A program made the translations under genes and the position numbers. A DNA stretch of 64,000 bases. Source: Peterkaempfera bronchialis (GTDB lineage: Bacteria > Actinomycetota > Actinomycetes > Streptomycetales > Streptomycetaceae). The stretch is from contig NZ_CP031264.1 in the NCBI RefSeq assembly GCF_003258605.2, forward strand, positions 2,728,001-2,792,000, read 5' to 3'. The notes under the pieces are model-generated. The model had not been told where the DNA came from, did no database searches, and saw only the letters and a list, made by a program, of their open reading frames with translations. Positions 31,467-40,500 of this stretch are shown here, piece after piece (the stretch's first letter is position 1; every line of letters begins with the position of its first letter).

Positions 31467-32309
31467 TCAGCCCTGCGCCTTCAGCTTCTTCATCAGATCG
31501 ACCAGGTCCGCCGTGTCGGAGGCCGGTGGGACGGTGACCTTGAGCGGCGTCCCGTAGTCGGCGAAGTCGGTCGTCACGGTCATGGTGCCCTGCTCGGTGG
31601 GCGTCGTCCGGACCACCCGGACCGGCAGCTGCTCGGCGTCCACCCAGAGGTCGACGGCGGTGTCGCCGATGCCCGCCGCCTGCAACGCCCTGAGCAGGCG
31701 CTTCCGCTGCTGCGCGGTGAGTCCGGAGCCGGCGGCGACCAGCTTCGCCACCGGCACCGAGCCGGAGTAGCGGGTGGTCTCGGCGGCGGCGACGGTCTCC
31801 TTGCCGACCTCCCTGAGGTCGCCGGAGGCCGTAAGGGCCTTGGCGACGGCCGACGGGTCCTGGTAGAGCTGCGCCTCCGTGGCGCCGCCGCCCTGGGCGC
31901 CCGTCCCGGCGGACAGGTCCATCCTCATCCAGTGCTTGCCGCCGAACCGGCTGATCGCCGGGCCGTGCAGCTCGTAGTAGATGGTCGCCCCCTTGGCCAC
32001 CGCGTGCACCGAGCCGTCCGGGTCCAGCCCCTTCATGGCCTCGTTGCCGCCGTACTGGATGTCCATGCCGATCTGGTCGCCCCACCCCATCACGCCGTCG
32101 ACGGTGAAGGCCCCGCTGATGCCCGGGATGCGCATCGTCATGGAGACCCGGGCGGTACCGGCCGCGGCGGCGTTCCGGCCGACCAGGTCGAGCACCGCAG
32201 CCGGGGCGGGCTCGGCGGTCTTCGGCGAGCCCGCCCCGGCTGCGGGGGAGCAGGCGGCGGCGGCCAGCACCGCGACGGTGCCGGCGGCTCTCAGGCGGCG
32301 CTGCTGCAC
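31467..32309 (-). CDS. Secreted lipoprotein, LppX/LprAFG-like
   Basis: The 280-residue protein has an N-terminal signal peptide with a probable lipidation Cys (VAVLAAAACSPAAGAG, Cys20; the lipobox is weak at -3). The mature part has alternating beta strands that line a hydrophobic cavity in LppX/LprG-type lipid carriers (RVSMTMRIPGISGAFTVDGV; LWVDAEQLPVRVV). It would be anchored to the outer face of the membrane. A second lipoprotein with the same plan is encoded upstream at 32381-33190, a pair also remembered between rplA and rplJ in S. coelicolor. The ligand is unknown. Confidence 0.82.
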   Translation of the reverse strand: MQQRRLRAAGTVAVLAAAACSPAAGAGSPKTAEPAPAAVLDLVGRNAAAAGTARVSMTMRIPGISGAFTVDGVMGWGDQIGMDIQYGGNEAMKGLDPDGSVHAVAKGATIYYELHGPAISRFGGKHWMRMDLSAGTGAQGGGATEAQLYQDPSAVAKALTASGDLREVGKETVAAAETTRYSGSVPVAKLVAAGSGLTAQQRKRLLRALQAAGIGDTAVDLWVDAEQLPVRVVRTTPTEQGTMTVTTDFADYGTPLKVTVPPASDTADLVDLMKKLKAQG

Positions 32310-32380
32310 AGGGCTCCCCCTCGGTTTGCGGACCGCGCTCTCCCTTCGGACCGCGCCTTCCGGTAGTGCCGGGCCCCGGC

Positions 32381-33190
32381 TCAGCCGGTTGCGTTCCCGG
32401 GGTCGGCGTCCGCGAGGTCGAAGGTGTCGTCCGGCAGCGGAGCCTGGATGTTCACCTCGGTGCCGATCTCGGAGTAGCGGGTCGAGGTGATCGCCTCCCC
32501 CTTGGCGACCTTGCAGGTCTTCCGCTCCTGCACGACCTCGTCCTTGTCGTTGATCCAGATGTCGGCGGTGACACTGGTGGCGCCCTGCCGCAGATAGGCC
32601 CCGAGCACCGAGACCCGCTGTGCGGCCGTGAGGTCGCCGGTCGCCCCCACCAGGGCGCGGATCGTCGCGGTGCCCCGGTAGTGGACGGTGTGGACGTCGC
32701 CCAGCCTCTCCTCACCCAGCCGCTGGAGCGTGCCCACCTCCGCCAGGGCGGCCAGGTCGGACACCGGGTCGAGCTGCTCGCTCCAGGTCGAGTACCCGGC
32801 CGCCTCCGAGTTGCCGCCCGAGGACTTCTCGGGGTCGAACTTCATCCACCGCCGGCCGCCCATCCGCACCGTCTGCGCGGCGTCGGCCCCCAGGTAGACC
32901 ACTCCGTCCAGGGTCCGCACGGCGACCTCGCCGGACCCCCGGTCCAGTACCAGGTCCAGGGCGGGCTTGCTCCCCCAGGAGAGCACCCCGCTGCCGCTGC
33001 TCGGGCCGTCCGCCGGGTCCTGCCGCACCAGGGCGACCTTGGCAGCTCCGGCCGCCGCCATGACCTTCGCCGAGGCTTGGAACGCCTCCTGCGGCGTCCG
33101 CTCCCGGCCCCCGTCCCCGCCGCAGGCCGTGGCACCGCCGAGGAGCGCCGCAGCGGCGGCTACGGCGACAGCGGTGCGTATACGGCGCAT
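32381..33190 (-). CDS. Secreted lipoprotein, paralog of the downstream lipoprotein
   Basis: The 269-residue protein has a signal peptide (RRIRTAVAVAAAAALLGGA) and a good lipobox ending GATAC at about residue 23. The mature part shares features with its neighbour: an early helix (AFQASAKVMAAAGAAKVALV), strands such as DLVLDRGSGEVAVRTLDGVV, a LTAAQR motif before a helix, and a IWINDKDEVVQE strand parallel to LWVDAEQLPV in the neighbour. The LTAQQR/LTAAQR match supports tandem duplication. It is transcribed separately from rplA, behind the terminator at 33253. Confidence 0.82.
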   Translation of the reverse strand: MRRIRTAVAVAAAAALLGGATACGGDGGRERTPQEAFQASAKVMAAAGAAKVALVRQDPADGPSSGSGVLSWGSKPALDLVLDRGSGEVAVRTLDGVVYLGADAAQTVRMGGRRWMKFDPEKSSGGNSEAAGYSTWSEQLDPVSDLAALAEVGTLQRLGEERLGDVHTVHYRGTATIRALVGATGDLTAAQRVSVLGAYLRQGATSVTADIWINDKDEVVQERKTCKVAKGEAITSTRYSEIGTEVNIQAPLPDDTFDLADADPGNATG

Positions 33191-33252
33191 GGATGTCCTC
33201 GGTCGGTCCCGGAGCGGCGTCAGTCCCGGACTCTACCGAGCCCGGAACGACA

Positions 33253-33291
33253 GCGGGCCCGCACCCCTGATGACCAGGAGTGCGGGCCCGC
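33253..33291 (-). terminator. Terminator after rplK-rplA
   Basis: A perfect 12-bp outer stem (GCGGGCCCGCAC and complement) with a further short inner stem lies between rplA and the lipoprotein genes. It should end the ribosomal transcript. Confidence 0.8.
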
Positions 33292-33325
33292 CGACAGGTT
33301 TCCCCGGGGGGTCGGACCGCAGGCG

Positions 33326-34048
33326 TCAGACCGCCGCGGGGTCCTCCTCCACGAGAAGGTTCCGGGTGCGGTTCGGGTCGACCGGGACGCCGGGGCCCAT
33401 GGTGGTCGACACGGTGGCCTTCTTGATGTAGCGGCCCTTGGCGGCGGACGGCTTGGCCCGCAGCACCTCCTCAAGGGCGGCGGCGTAGTTCTCGACGAGC
33501 TGCTCGTCGGAGAAGGACGACTTGCCGATGATGAAGTGCAGGTTCGAGTGCTTGTCGACGCGGAACTCGATCTTGCCGCCCTTGATCTCGGTCACGGCCT
33601 TGGCCACGTCCGGGGTCACGGTGCCGGTCTTCGGGTTCGGCATCAGGCCACGGGGACCGAGCACCCGGCCCAGGCGGCCGACCTTGCCCATGAGGTCCGG
33701 GGTGGCGACGACGGCGTCGAAGTCCAGACGGCCCTTCGACACCTCGTCGATCAGCTCGTCGGCGCCCACGATGTCGGCGCCCGCAGCCTCCGCGGCCGCC
33801 GCACGCTCACCGGTCGCGAAGACCAGGACCCGAGCGGTCTTGCCGGTGCCGTGCGGCAGGTTCACGGTGCTGCGGACCATCTGGTCGGCCTTGCGCGGGT
33901 CGACACCCAGGCGCATGGCGATCTCGACGGTCGAGTCGAACTTGGTGGTGGAGGTCGCCTTGGCGAGGCGGATGGCCTCCAGGGGGGCGTAGAGACGCTC
34001 GCGGTCGATCTTGGCGGCCGCGGCAGTCAGAGCCTTGCTGCGCTTCAC
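33326..34048 (-). CDS. rplA: Ribosomal protein L1
   Basis: The 240-residue protein binds 23S rRNA at the L1 stalk and, in many bacteria, represses its own operon. GTG at 34048 is the start ([19 protein letters not shown]) with AGGAGC nine bases upstream. Family landmarks are [36 protein letters not shown], and [16 protein letters not shown]. The length is normal. It follows rplK by 83 nt in the same transcript and precedes a strong terminator. Confidence 0.98.
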   Translation of the reverse strand: MKRSKALTAAAAKIDRERLYAPLEAIRLAKATSTTKFDSTVEIAMRLGVDPRKADQMVRSTVNLPHGTGKTARVLVFATGERAAAAEAAGADIVGADELIDEVSKGRLDFDAVVATPDLMGKVGRLGRVLGPRGLMPNPKTGTVTPDVAKAVTEIKGGKIEFRVDKHSNLHFIIGKSSFSDEQLVENYAAALEEVLRAKPSAAKGRYIKKATVSTTMGPGVPVDPNRTRNLLVEEDPAAV

Positions 34049-34131
34049 TGCTGCTCCTGAGTCTTGTACGGAGTCGTGGTGGCTGCGGGCCAGCGCGGGC
34101 CCTACCACAGGGAACGAACCTCGGGGGAGGT

Positions 34132-34566
34132 TCAGCCCTCGACGGTGACGCCCATCGACCGGGCGGTGCCGGCGATGATCTTCTCGGCCTGGTCCAGGTC
34201 GTTGGCGTTCAGGTCGGGCATCTTGGTGGTGGCGATCTCACGGACCTGGTCGCGGGTGATCTTGGCGACCTTGGTCTTGTGCGGCTCGCCGGAGCCCTTG
34301 TCCACGCCCGCGGCCTTCAGGATCAGCTTGGCGGCCGGCGGAGTCTTGGTGACGAACGTGAAGGTACGGTCCTCGTAGACCGTGATCTCCACCGGCACCA
34401 CCATGCCGCGCTGCGACTCGGTGGCGGCGTTGTACGCCTTGCAGAACTCCATGATGTTGACGCCGTGCTGGCCCAGCGCGGGGCCGACCGGCGGCGCCGG
34501 GTTGGCGGCGCCGGCGTTGATCTGGAGCTTGATGAGCCCCGTGACCTTCTTCTTCTTGGGAGGCAT
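34132..34566 (-). CDS. rplK: Ribosomal protein L11
   Basis: The 144-residue protein binds the GTPase-associated centre of 23S rRNA and is required for stringent-response signalling through RelA. The N-terminal domain is clear ([39 protein letters not shown]), as is the RNA-binding C-terminal domain ([34 protein letters not shown]). The Lys-rich start [10 protein letters not shown] is usual in actinobacteria. Thiopeptide-resistance changes were not seen in the proline-rich N-terminal helix. Confidence 0.98.
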   Translation of the reverse strand: MPPKKKKVTGLIKLQINAGAANPAPPVGPALGQHGVNIMEFCKAYNAATESQRGMVVPVEITVYEDRTFTFVTKTPPAAKLILKAAGVDKGSGEPHKTKVAKITRDQVREIATTKMPDLNANDLDQAEKIIAGTARSMGVTVEG

Positions 34567-34710
34567 GTCTCTCCGGGTCCTTCTGAGAGGTGTTTCCCGA
34601 CACGCCGCGCCGGATGCTGCCAGGCGTCAGGAGCGGCCGTCAGGGCCTTGGGTGGCAGTGTGTGCGGGGTACGGGACACTGCCCGGGTCACGCACACACA
34701 TCGCACCAGA

Positions 34711-34935
34711 CTAACGTGAACCGGCGCCTGGCCCAAAACGCCGGTGGCGGAGCAGGTCGCGGTAGAGGGCGTACAGCGCCCACAGCACCAGCAGGGCACC
34801 CACCACCGGCCACAGCAGCGAGGCGCCGTTCCGGTGGTTCGCCATGCCGCTGACCAGGAGCGCAATGGCGAGCAGCAAGGACATCACCGGCCTCGCCCTG
34901 TCGAGCGGCCCACCATCCCTGAACGGATTCTGCAT
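34711..34935 (-). CDS. Small two-segment membrane protein between nusG and rplK
   Basis: The 74-residue product starts at ATG 34935 with GGGGAGGGGA about 8 nt upstream, and its codon use is coding-like. Two hydrophobic segments (VMSLLLAIALLVSGMA; LLWPVVGALLVLWALYALY) are followed by a basic tail (RDLLRHRRFG). It lies between the nusG terminator and rplK, a spacer that is usually empty or variable. No function is known. Confidence 0.55.
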   Translation of the reverse strand: MQNPFRDGGPLDRARPVMSLLLAIALLVSGMANHRNGASLLWPVVGALLVLWALYALYRDLLRHRRFGPGAGSR

Positions 34936-34990
34936 GTGCCTGTCCCCTCCCCGACGGAAAGGGAAAGCGTAGCGCTCCCCCCGAAGGCAT

Positions 34991-35036
34991 GAAGGAGCCC
35001 CCGGCCGACGGGAAACCGTCGGCCGGGGGCTCCTTC
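34991..35036 (-). terminator. Very strong terminator after nusG
   Basis: A perfect 21-bp stem (GAAGGAGCCCCCGGCCGACGG and complement) closed by a four-base loop lies 15 nt after the nusG stop. It separates secE-nusG from the rplK-rplA transcript. Confidence 0.9.
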
Positions 35037-35051
35037 GGGGCCTTGGTACGG

Positions 35052-35930
35052 CTAGTTCTTCTGGATCTGGTCGAAGGAGAGCTCGACCGGGGTCTCCCGA
35101 CCGAAGATCTCGACCAGGCCCTTGACCTTCTTGGAGTCGGGGTTGATCTCGTTGATGGTCGCCTGGAGGGTGGCGAAGGGGCCGTCGGTGACGGTGACCG
35201 AGTCGCCCACCTCGAAGTCCAGCACCTGGACCTCGACCGGGCGGGACGGGGAGGGCTTGCCGGCCTCCTTGGCCGCAGCGCGCTCCACGTCGGGGGCGAG
35301 CATCTTGACGACCTCGTCCAGGGTCAGCGGGTACGGGTCGTAGGCGTTGCCCACGAAGCCGGTGACACCGGGAGTGTTGCGGACCACGCCCCAGGACTCG
35401 TTGGTGAGGTCCATCCGCACCAGGACATAGCCGGGGAGCTTGTTCTGGCGGATGGTCTTGCGGTCGCCGTTCTTGATCTGGACGACCTCTTCCTGGGGCA
35501 CCTCGGCCTGGTAGATGTACTCCTCGACGTTCAGCGAGACGGCGCGCTGCTCCAGGTTGGCCTTCACGCGGTTCTCATAGCCCGCGTAGGTGTGGATGAC
35601 GTACCACTCGCCGGGAGCGAGCCGCAGCTCCTCGCGGAACTTGGCGACGGGGTCCACGTCCTCGGCTTCTTCAGCCTCCTCGGCGCCGCCCTCGAAGGCC
35701 TCCTGGGCCTCGGACTCGGCGTCGTCGGTGACGTGCAGCGCGGCCTCCTCGGCCGGGGCGCCCGCCTCGGCCTCGGCAGCCTCGACCTCGTCCACGTCCG
35801 CATCGGCCGCGTCGACGATCTGCTCCGCGGTGTCGCCCTCGGCCTCGGCCGAGGAGGCCGCGTCGCGCTCCACGGCGTCGTCCGCCGCGCGGACGGTCTC
35901 GTCGGCGTCGTACAGGGGGGACTCAGACAC
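35052..35930 (-). CDS. nusG: Transcription elongation/antitermination factor NusG
   Basis: The 292-residue protein has an acidic N-terminal extension of about 95 residues (rich in Ala, Glu, Asp), typical of streptomycete NusG. It is followed by the NGN domain ([40 protein letters not shown]) and the C-terminal KOW domain ([19 protein letters not shown]). It binds RNA polymerase and modulates pausing, and links to Rho and ribosomal S10 in other bacteria. It is co-transcribed with secE 177 nt upstream. Confidence 0.97.
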   Translation of the reverse strand: MSESPLYDADETVRAADDAVERDAASSAEAEGDTAEQIVDAADADVDEVEAAEAEAGAPAEEAALHVTDDAESEAQEAFEGGAEEAEEAEDVDPVAKFREELRLAPGEWYVIHTYAGYENRVKANLEQRAVSLNVEEYIYQAEVPQEEVVQIKNGDRKTIRQNKLPGYVLVRMDLTNESWGVVRNTPGVTGFVGNAYDPYPLTLDEVVKMLAPDVERAAAKEAGKPSPSRPVEVQVLDFEVGDSVTVTDGPFATLQATINEINPDSKKVKGLVEIFGRETPVELSFDQIQKN

Positions 35931-36107
35931 GGTGGCTGCTTCTTCCTGGAGATGAGAGATGGAACGGTTCCGCGCCGTTTCCTTCTCCTGTCCAGTCCTC
36001 GAATCAGATCGATGCGAACAGCGTCCGTGTACGGCTCGGACCTCAACAGTACCGAGTCAACGGTAGCGGGATTGTCCGATCGGTGCCGATGACGCGGTCG
36101 CGGCGAC

Positions 36108-36410
36108 TCAGCCGAAGACCAAGAAGCTGAGCTTGGCGAAGCTCCAGTCGAGGCCCGAAACGATCGCCATGATGACCACCACGAAGACGATCACCACGGT
36201 GGTGTAGGTCACCAGGTCGTTGCGGGTAGGCCAGACGACCTTGCGCAGCTCCGCGATGATCTGGCGGTAGAAGAGGGCGAGGCGGGCGAAGACGCCCTTC
36301 CTGTCCTTCTTCGCGGCGCGCTTGCGGTCGCGGCGAGAGGGCAGCTCGCTCGGCTCTTCCTCGGGACGGCCACGCTCAGGCGTCGCGGTGGAGCCCGTGG
36401 TCTCCGTCAC
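36108..36410 (-). CDS. secE: Protein translocase subunit SecE
   Basis: The 100-residue protein has a charged N-terminus (PSRRDRKRAAKKDRKG), the conserved amphipathic helix with the family signature IIAELRKVVWPTRND, and one membrane segment (VVIVFVVVIMAIVSGLDW). It clamps SecY in the Sec channel. The one-TM form is normal for actinobacteria. It lies between tRNA-Trp and nusG on the minus strand. Confidence 0.97.
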   Translation of the reverse strand: MTETTGSTATPERGRPEEEPSELPSRRDRKRAAKKDRKGVFARLALFYRQIIAELRKVVWPTRNDLVTYTTVVIVFVVVIMAIVSGLDWSFAKLSFLVFG

Positions 36411-36510
36411 TCGTCCTCACCTGAAATCCGGTCGCAGTGCTGTCGGAGCCCTCTCCGCATCAAGCCCGCACGCTCGGGTGGAGCGCGCGGGCTCGGCGCG
36501 GATCAAGCAG

Positions 36511-36583
36511 CAGGGCCAGAGGGACTCGAACCCCCAACCGCTGGTTTTGGAGACCAGTGCTCTACCAATTGAGCTATAGCCCT
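36511..36583 (-). tRNA. tRNA-Trp (CCA)
   Basis: The 73-nt cloverleaf reads AGGGCTA at the 5' end and TGGCCCT plus discriminator G at the 3' end. The anticodon stem-loop CTGGTCTCCAAAACCAG carries CCA, and the T arm is GGGGGTTCGAGTCCCTC. No CCA end is encoded. It lies upstream of secE, as in other streptomycetes. Confidence 0.97.
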
Positions 36584-36684
36584 TCGGAACCTTGCGGCGC
36601 CGAGATGACCACCAACCTACCGCATCCGAGCCGCTGCGTGGGGTACGCGAGCCATCTGCGGTGACGGGTTGCCATCGAGCGACG

Positions 36685-36714
36685 AGTGTACGGGCTCTGG
36701 GCCGCCACGTCGAA
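36685..36714 (-). promoter_or_regulatory. Promoter for tRNA-Trp-secE-nusG
   Basis: On the minus strand TTCGAC (36709-36714) and TACACT (36685-36690) are spaced by 18 bp, about 100 nt before the tRNA. This is a plausible HrdB-type promoter in the gap to the divergent aminotransferase gene. Confidence 0.55.
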
Positions 36715-36838
36715 CTTTTTGCCGATCAACCGCCGCCCGGACCAGCGGCGCTGCCCCTCGCGAGCCGCCTTCACCCGCGCGTGCACGCATGCTGAAACCG
36801 CCGTGCCGGGGCGGGGGCGATTCTGCGACCATGCAGAC

Positions 36839-38098
36839 ATGAGCGCTGCTTCCCCCCACCCTGCTCCCCAGTCCGACCCCGCCGCGCGGCCCGCCGACCG
36901 CCGGGTCTCGGCCCGCATCGGTGCCATCGCGGAGTCCGCGACCCTGGCGGTGGACGCCAAGGCCAAGGCCCTCAAGGCGGCCGGCCGCCCGGTGATCGGC
37001 TTCGGGGCCGGCGAGCCGGACTTCCCGACCCCGGACTACATCGTCGAGGCCGCGGTGCTGGCCTGCCGCGACCCCAGGTTCCACCGCTACACCCCGGCCG
37101 GCGGCCTGCCCGAGCTCAAGAAGGCCATCGCGGAGAAGACCCTCCGCGACTCGGGGTGGCAGGTGGACCCGGCGCAGGTGCTGGTCACCAATGGCGGCAA
37201 GCAGGCCATCTACGAGGCGTTCGCCGCGATCCTGGACCCGGGCGACGAGGTCATCGTCCCCGCGCCGTACTGGACCACCTACCCGGAGTCCATCCGGCTG
37301 GCCGGCGGCGTCCCGGTGGATGTCGTCGCCGACGAGACCACCGGCTACAAGGTCTCCGTGGAGCAGCTGGAGGCGGCCCGCACCGAGCACACCAAGGTGC
37401 TGCTCTTCGTCTCCCCGTCCAACCCCACCGGCGCCGTCTACTCCCGCGCCGAGGCGGAGGCGATCGGCCGCTGGGCCGTGGAGCACGGCCTCTGGGTGCT
37501 CACCGACGAGATCTACGAGCACCTGGTCTACGGCGAGGCCGAGTTCCACTCGCTGCCGGTGCTGGTGCCCGAGCTGGCCGACCGGTGCATCGTGGTCAAC
37601 GGCGTCGCCAAGACGTACGCCATGACCGGCTGGCGGGTGGGGTGGCTGATCGGGCCCAAGGACGTCGTCAAGGCCGCGACCAACCTCCAGTCGCACGCCA
37701 CCTCCAACGTCAGCAATGTCGCCCAGGCGGCGGCGCTGGCGGCGGTGAGCGGCGACCTGTCGGCGGTGGACGCGATGAAGACCGCCTTCGACCGCCGCCG
37801 CCGCACCATCGTGCGGATGCTCAACGAGATCGACGGCGTCACCTGCCCCGAGCCGGAGGGCGCCTTCTACGCCTACCCGTCGGTGAAGGCGCTGCTGGGC
37901 AAGGAGATCCGCGGCAAGCGGCCGCAGAGCTCCATCGAGCTGGCCGCGCTGATCCTGGACGAGGCCGAGGTCGCGGTGGTGCCCGGCGAGGCGTTCGGCA
38001 CGCCCGGCTATCTGCGGCTGTCGTATGCGCTGGGCGACGACGACCTGGTGGAGGGCGTCTCCCGGGTGCAGAAGCTGCTGGGCGAGGCGCGCGACTGA
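36839..38098 (+). CDS. aspC: Pyridoxal-phosphate aspartate aminotransferase
   Basis: The 419-residue class I/II aminotransferase moves the amino group of aspartate to 2-oxoglutarate. The Schiff-base Lys258 is in [15 protein letters not shown]. Substrate and cofactor residues appear in [35 protein letters not shown] and [13 protein letters not shown] at 36839 was chosen by family length; an in-frame ATG further upstream at 36686 would add an unlikely extension. The first 20 residues are Pro/Ala-rich. It diverges from tRNA-Trp and is closed by a strong hairpin. Confidence 0.93.
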   Translation: MSAASPHPAPQSDPAARPADRRVSARIGAIAESATLAVDAKAKALKAAGRPVIGFGAGEPDFPTPDYIVEAAVLACRDPRFHRYTPAGGLPELKKAIAEKTLRDSGWQVDPAQVLVTNGGKQAIYEAFAAILDPGDEVIVPAPYWTTYPESIRLAGGVPVDVVADETTGYKVSVEQLEAARTEHTKVLLFVSPSNPTGAVYSRAEAEAIGRWAVEHGLWVLTDEIYEHLVYGEAEFHSLPVLVPELADRCIVVNGVAKTYAMTGWRVGWLIGPKDVVKAATNLQSHATSNVSNVAQAAALAAVSGDLSAVDAMKTAFDRRRRTIVRMLNEIDGVTCPEPEGAFYAYPSVKALLGKEIRGKRPQSSIELAALILDEAEVAVVPGEAFGTPGYLRLSYALGDDDLVEGVSRVQKLLGEARD

Positions 38099-38113
38099 CA
38101 CCGTGCTTCCGTT

Positions 38114-38143
38114 CGGGGCCCGTCGCCGTGGCGACGGGCCCCG
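38114..38143 (+). terminator. Terminator after the aminotransferase gene
   Basis: A GC-rich stem of 13-14 bp (CGGGGCCCGTCGCC and complement) lies 16 nt after the stop and is followed by GACGCTTTGCC. Confidence 0.8.
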
Positions 38144-38236
38144 ACGCTTTGCCGTACGGGTTGTTGCGCTGGTGTTGTGCGGCTCGTTGCGCGGGATCGG
38201 TGTCCGCTGCGGGCGCGCACGCGGCAGAATCTCCCA

Positions 38237-39274
38237 ATGGACCACCTGCACTCCTCCGCCTCCGCACGCGACGTACGGCTGCTCCCCAAGGCCCACCTCC
38301 ATCTGCACTTCACCGGTTCCATGCGCCCCTCGACGCTGCGGGAACTGGCCGCCAAGCACGGAGTGCACCTCCCCGAAGCGCTGAGTTCCGGCGAGCCGCC
38401 GAGGCTGCGGGCGACCGATGAGCGCGGCTGGTTCCGCTTCCAGCGGCTGTACGACATGGCCCGGTCGGTGCTGCGCGACGAGGACGACATCCGGCGGCTG
38501 GTCCGGGAGACGGCGGAGGACGAGCGGGCGGAGGGCTCCCGCTGGCTGGAGATCCAGGTGGACCCCACGTCGTACGCTCCCCGGCTGGGCGGTCTGATCC
38601 CGGCGCTGGAGCTCATCCTGGACGCGGTGCGGGACGCCTCCGAGGCCACCGGGGTGGGGATCAGGGTGCTGGTCGCGGCCAACCGGATGCGCAGCCCCAT
38701 GGACGCCCGAACGCTGGCCCGGCTGGCGGTCCGCTACGCCGACCAGGGCGTGATCGGGTTCGGCCTCTCCAACGACGAGCGGCGCGGACTGGCCCGCGAC
38801 TTCGACCGGGCCTTCGACATCGCCCGGCGGGGCGGGCTGCTGGCCGCGCCGCACGGCGGGGAGCTGTCCGGGCCGGAGAGCGTCCGCGACTGCCTGGACG
38901 ACCTCGGCGCTGGCCGCATCGGGCACGGGGTGCGGGCGGCGGAAGACGAGCGGCTGATGCGGCGGCTGGCCGACCGGCAGATCACCTGCGAGGTCTGCCC
39001 GGCGTCCAATGTGGCGCTCGGCGTCTATGAGAAGCCCGAGGACGTGCCGCTGCGCCGGCTCTTCGACGCGGGGGTGCCGATGGCGCTGGGCGCGGACGAC
39101 CCGCTGCTCTTCGGGGCCCGGCTGGTCGCCCAGTACGACCTGGCCCGGGACGCCCATGGCTTCACCGACGCCGAGCTGGCCGAACTGGCCCGCCAGTCGG
39201 TCCGGTCCTCCCGCGCCCCGGACGACGTACGGGCCCGGCTGCTGGCCGAGATCGACGCCTGGCTGGTCTCCTGA
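38237..39274 (+). CDS. add: Adenosine deaminase
   Basis: The 345-residue zinc enzyme converts adenosine to inosine. Metal and catalytic motifs are HLHLHF (first zinc pair, with KAHLHLH at residues 19-25), the Glu in HGGELSGPES, GRIGHGVRAAED, and the aspartate pair in LGADDPLLFG, where most family members have TDDP or SDDP. CPASNVALG is also conserved. ATG at 38237 gives a family-sized protein. It is convergent with murB, with 73 nt between the stops. Confidence 0.88.
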   Translation: MDHLHSSASARDVRLLPKAHLHLHFTGSMRPSTLRELAAKHGVHLPEALSSGEPPRLRATDERGWFRFQRLYDMARSVLRDEDDIRRLVRETAEDERAEGSRWLEIQVDPTSYAPRLGGLIPALELILDAVRDASEATGVGIRVLVAANRMRSPMDARTLARLAVRYADQGVIGFGLSNDERRGLARDFDRAFDIARRGGLLAAPHGGELSGPESVRDCLDDLGAGRIGHGVRAAEDERLMRRLADRQITCEVCPASNVALGVYEKPEDVPLRRLFDAGVPMALGADDPLLFGARLVAQYDLARDAHGFTDAELAELARQSVRSSRAPDDVRARLLAEIDAWLVS

Positions 39275-39304
39275 AGGCGGGGGCCGGCGCCGGCAGGCCC
39301 CCGC

Positions 39305-39347
39305 CCTCACGGGCCAGCGCCAGCAGATCCTCGGTAGTGGCCCGGCC
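39305..39347. repeat. Duplicated 3' piece of murB (outside copy)
   Basis: These 43 bases match 39422-39464 at all but one position. The inner copy encodes part of the MurB C-terminus (GRATTEDLLALARE). The outer copy lies directly after the murB stop, exactly 117 nt (39 codons) away and in the same frame, so it is a relic of a short tandem duplication. Confidence 0.9.
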
Positions 39348-40403
39348 TCACAACTCCACGCCCACCATCACCGGCTCACACACCAGCTCCACCCCGAACA
39401 CCCCCCACACCCCGTCCCGCACCTCACGGGCCAGCGCCAGCAGATCCTCGGTGGTGGCCCGGCCCCGGTTGGTCAGGGCCAGGGTGTGCTTGGTGGAGAT
39501 GCGGGCCGGGCCGGAGCCCCAGCCCTTGGTGAAGCCGGCCCGGTCGATGAGCCAGGCCGCCGACGTCTTCGTCAGCCCGTCGCCGGCCGGGTAGGCGGGC
39601 GGGGCGGTGTCGGGGCCGAGCCGGTCGCGGGCCCGGTCGAGGAAGGCGGCGTACGCGGCCCCGTCCAGGATCGGGTTGGTGAAGAAGGACCCCGCCGACC
39701 AGGTGTCATGGTCGTCCGGGTCGAGCACCATGCCCTTCCCGGCCCGCAGCGCCAGCACGGTCTCGCGGGCGGTGCCGAGCGGCACCCGCGCGCCCTGCTC
39801 CACGCCGAGCGTGCGGGCGACCTCCGCGTACTTCACCGGCGCGGAGAGCCCACCCGCGTCCTCCAGGCCGAACCGCACCCGGAGCACCACATACCGGCCG
39901 GGGTCGGCCTTGAAGCGGCTGTTCCGGTAGGAGAAGCCGCACTCGGCGCCCGGGAGGGTGACGGTCTGCTCGGCCCGCCGGTCATAGGCGACGACCTCGG
40001 TGACGGTGGCGGAGACCTCCTGGCCGTATGCGCCGACGTTCTGGACCGGGGTGGCACCGGCTGAGCCGGGGATACCGGCCAGGAACTCGATCCCGGCCAG
40101 GCCCAGCTCGACGGTGCGGGCGACGGCGTCGGTCCAGACCTCGCCGGCCGCCAGCTCCAGCACGGTGCCGTCGACGGTGAAGCCGGTGGTGGCGATGCGC
40201 AGTGCGGTGCCGTCGAACCCCTTGTCGCCGATGACCAGGTTGGAGCCGCCGCCCAGCAGCAGCAGCGGTTCCCCGGCGCGGTCGGCGGCCCGTACGGTCT
40301 CGACGACCTCGGCGTCGGTGGTGGCGGTGACCAGCCGACGGGCCGGGCCGCCGAGGCGGAAGGTGGTCAGCGGGGCGAGCGGGGCGTCCTGGAGTACCTG
40401 CAC
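39348..40403 (-). CDS. murB: UDP-N-acetylenolpyruvoylglucosamine reductase
   Basis: The 351-residue flavoenzyme makes UDP-N-acetylmuramic acid, the second step of peptidoglycan precursor synthesis. FAD-binding motifs are LLLLGGGSNLVIGDKGFDG and AGIEFLAGIPGSAGATPVQN, with the VGAYGQEV turn. Catalytic Ser lies in WSAGSFFTNP, and the terminal Glu in ELVCEPVMVG. GTG at 40403 gives the usual start (QVLQDAPLAPLTTFRLGG). The length is normal. A duplicated piece of its 3' end follows the stop. Confidence 0.96.
   Translation of the reverse strand: MQVLQDAPLAPLTTFRLGGPARRLVTATTDAEVVETVRAADRAGEPLLLLGGGSNLVIGDKGFDGTALRIATTGFTVDGTVLELAAGEVWTDAVARTVELGLAGIEFLAGIPGSAGATPVQNVGAYGQEVSATVTEVVAYDRRAEQTVTLPGAECGFSYRNSRFKADPGRYVVLRVRFGLEDAGGLSAPVKYAEVARTLGVEQGARVPLGTARETVLALRAGKGMVLDPDDHDTWSAGSFFTNPILDGAAYAAFLDRARDRLGPDTAPPAYPAGDGLTKTSAAWLIDRAGFTKGWGSGPARISTKHTLALTNRGRATTEDLLALAREVRDGVWGVFGVELVCEPVMVGVEL
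39422..39464. repeat. Duplicated 3' piece of murB (coding copy)
   Basis: This is the inner member of the 43-bp pair with 39305-39347 and is part of the murB coding sequence. The single difference is G here against A at the matching base outside. Confidence 0.9.
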
Positions 40404-40500
40404 GGGAACAGCGTACGGGCACGCCGCCGCCCCGCTCAGGACGGAGCGGGGCGGCGGCAGGGTGGACGGCAGAGTGGTCGGCAGAGTGGTCGGCGGGGGC

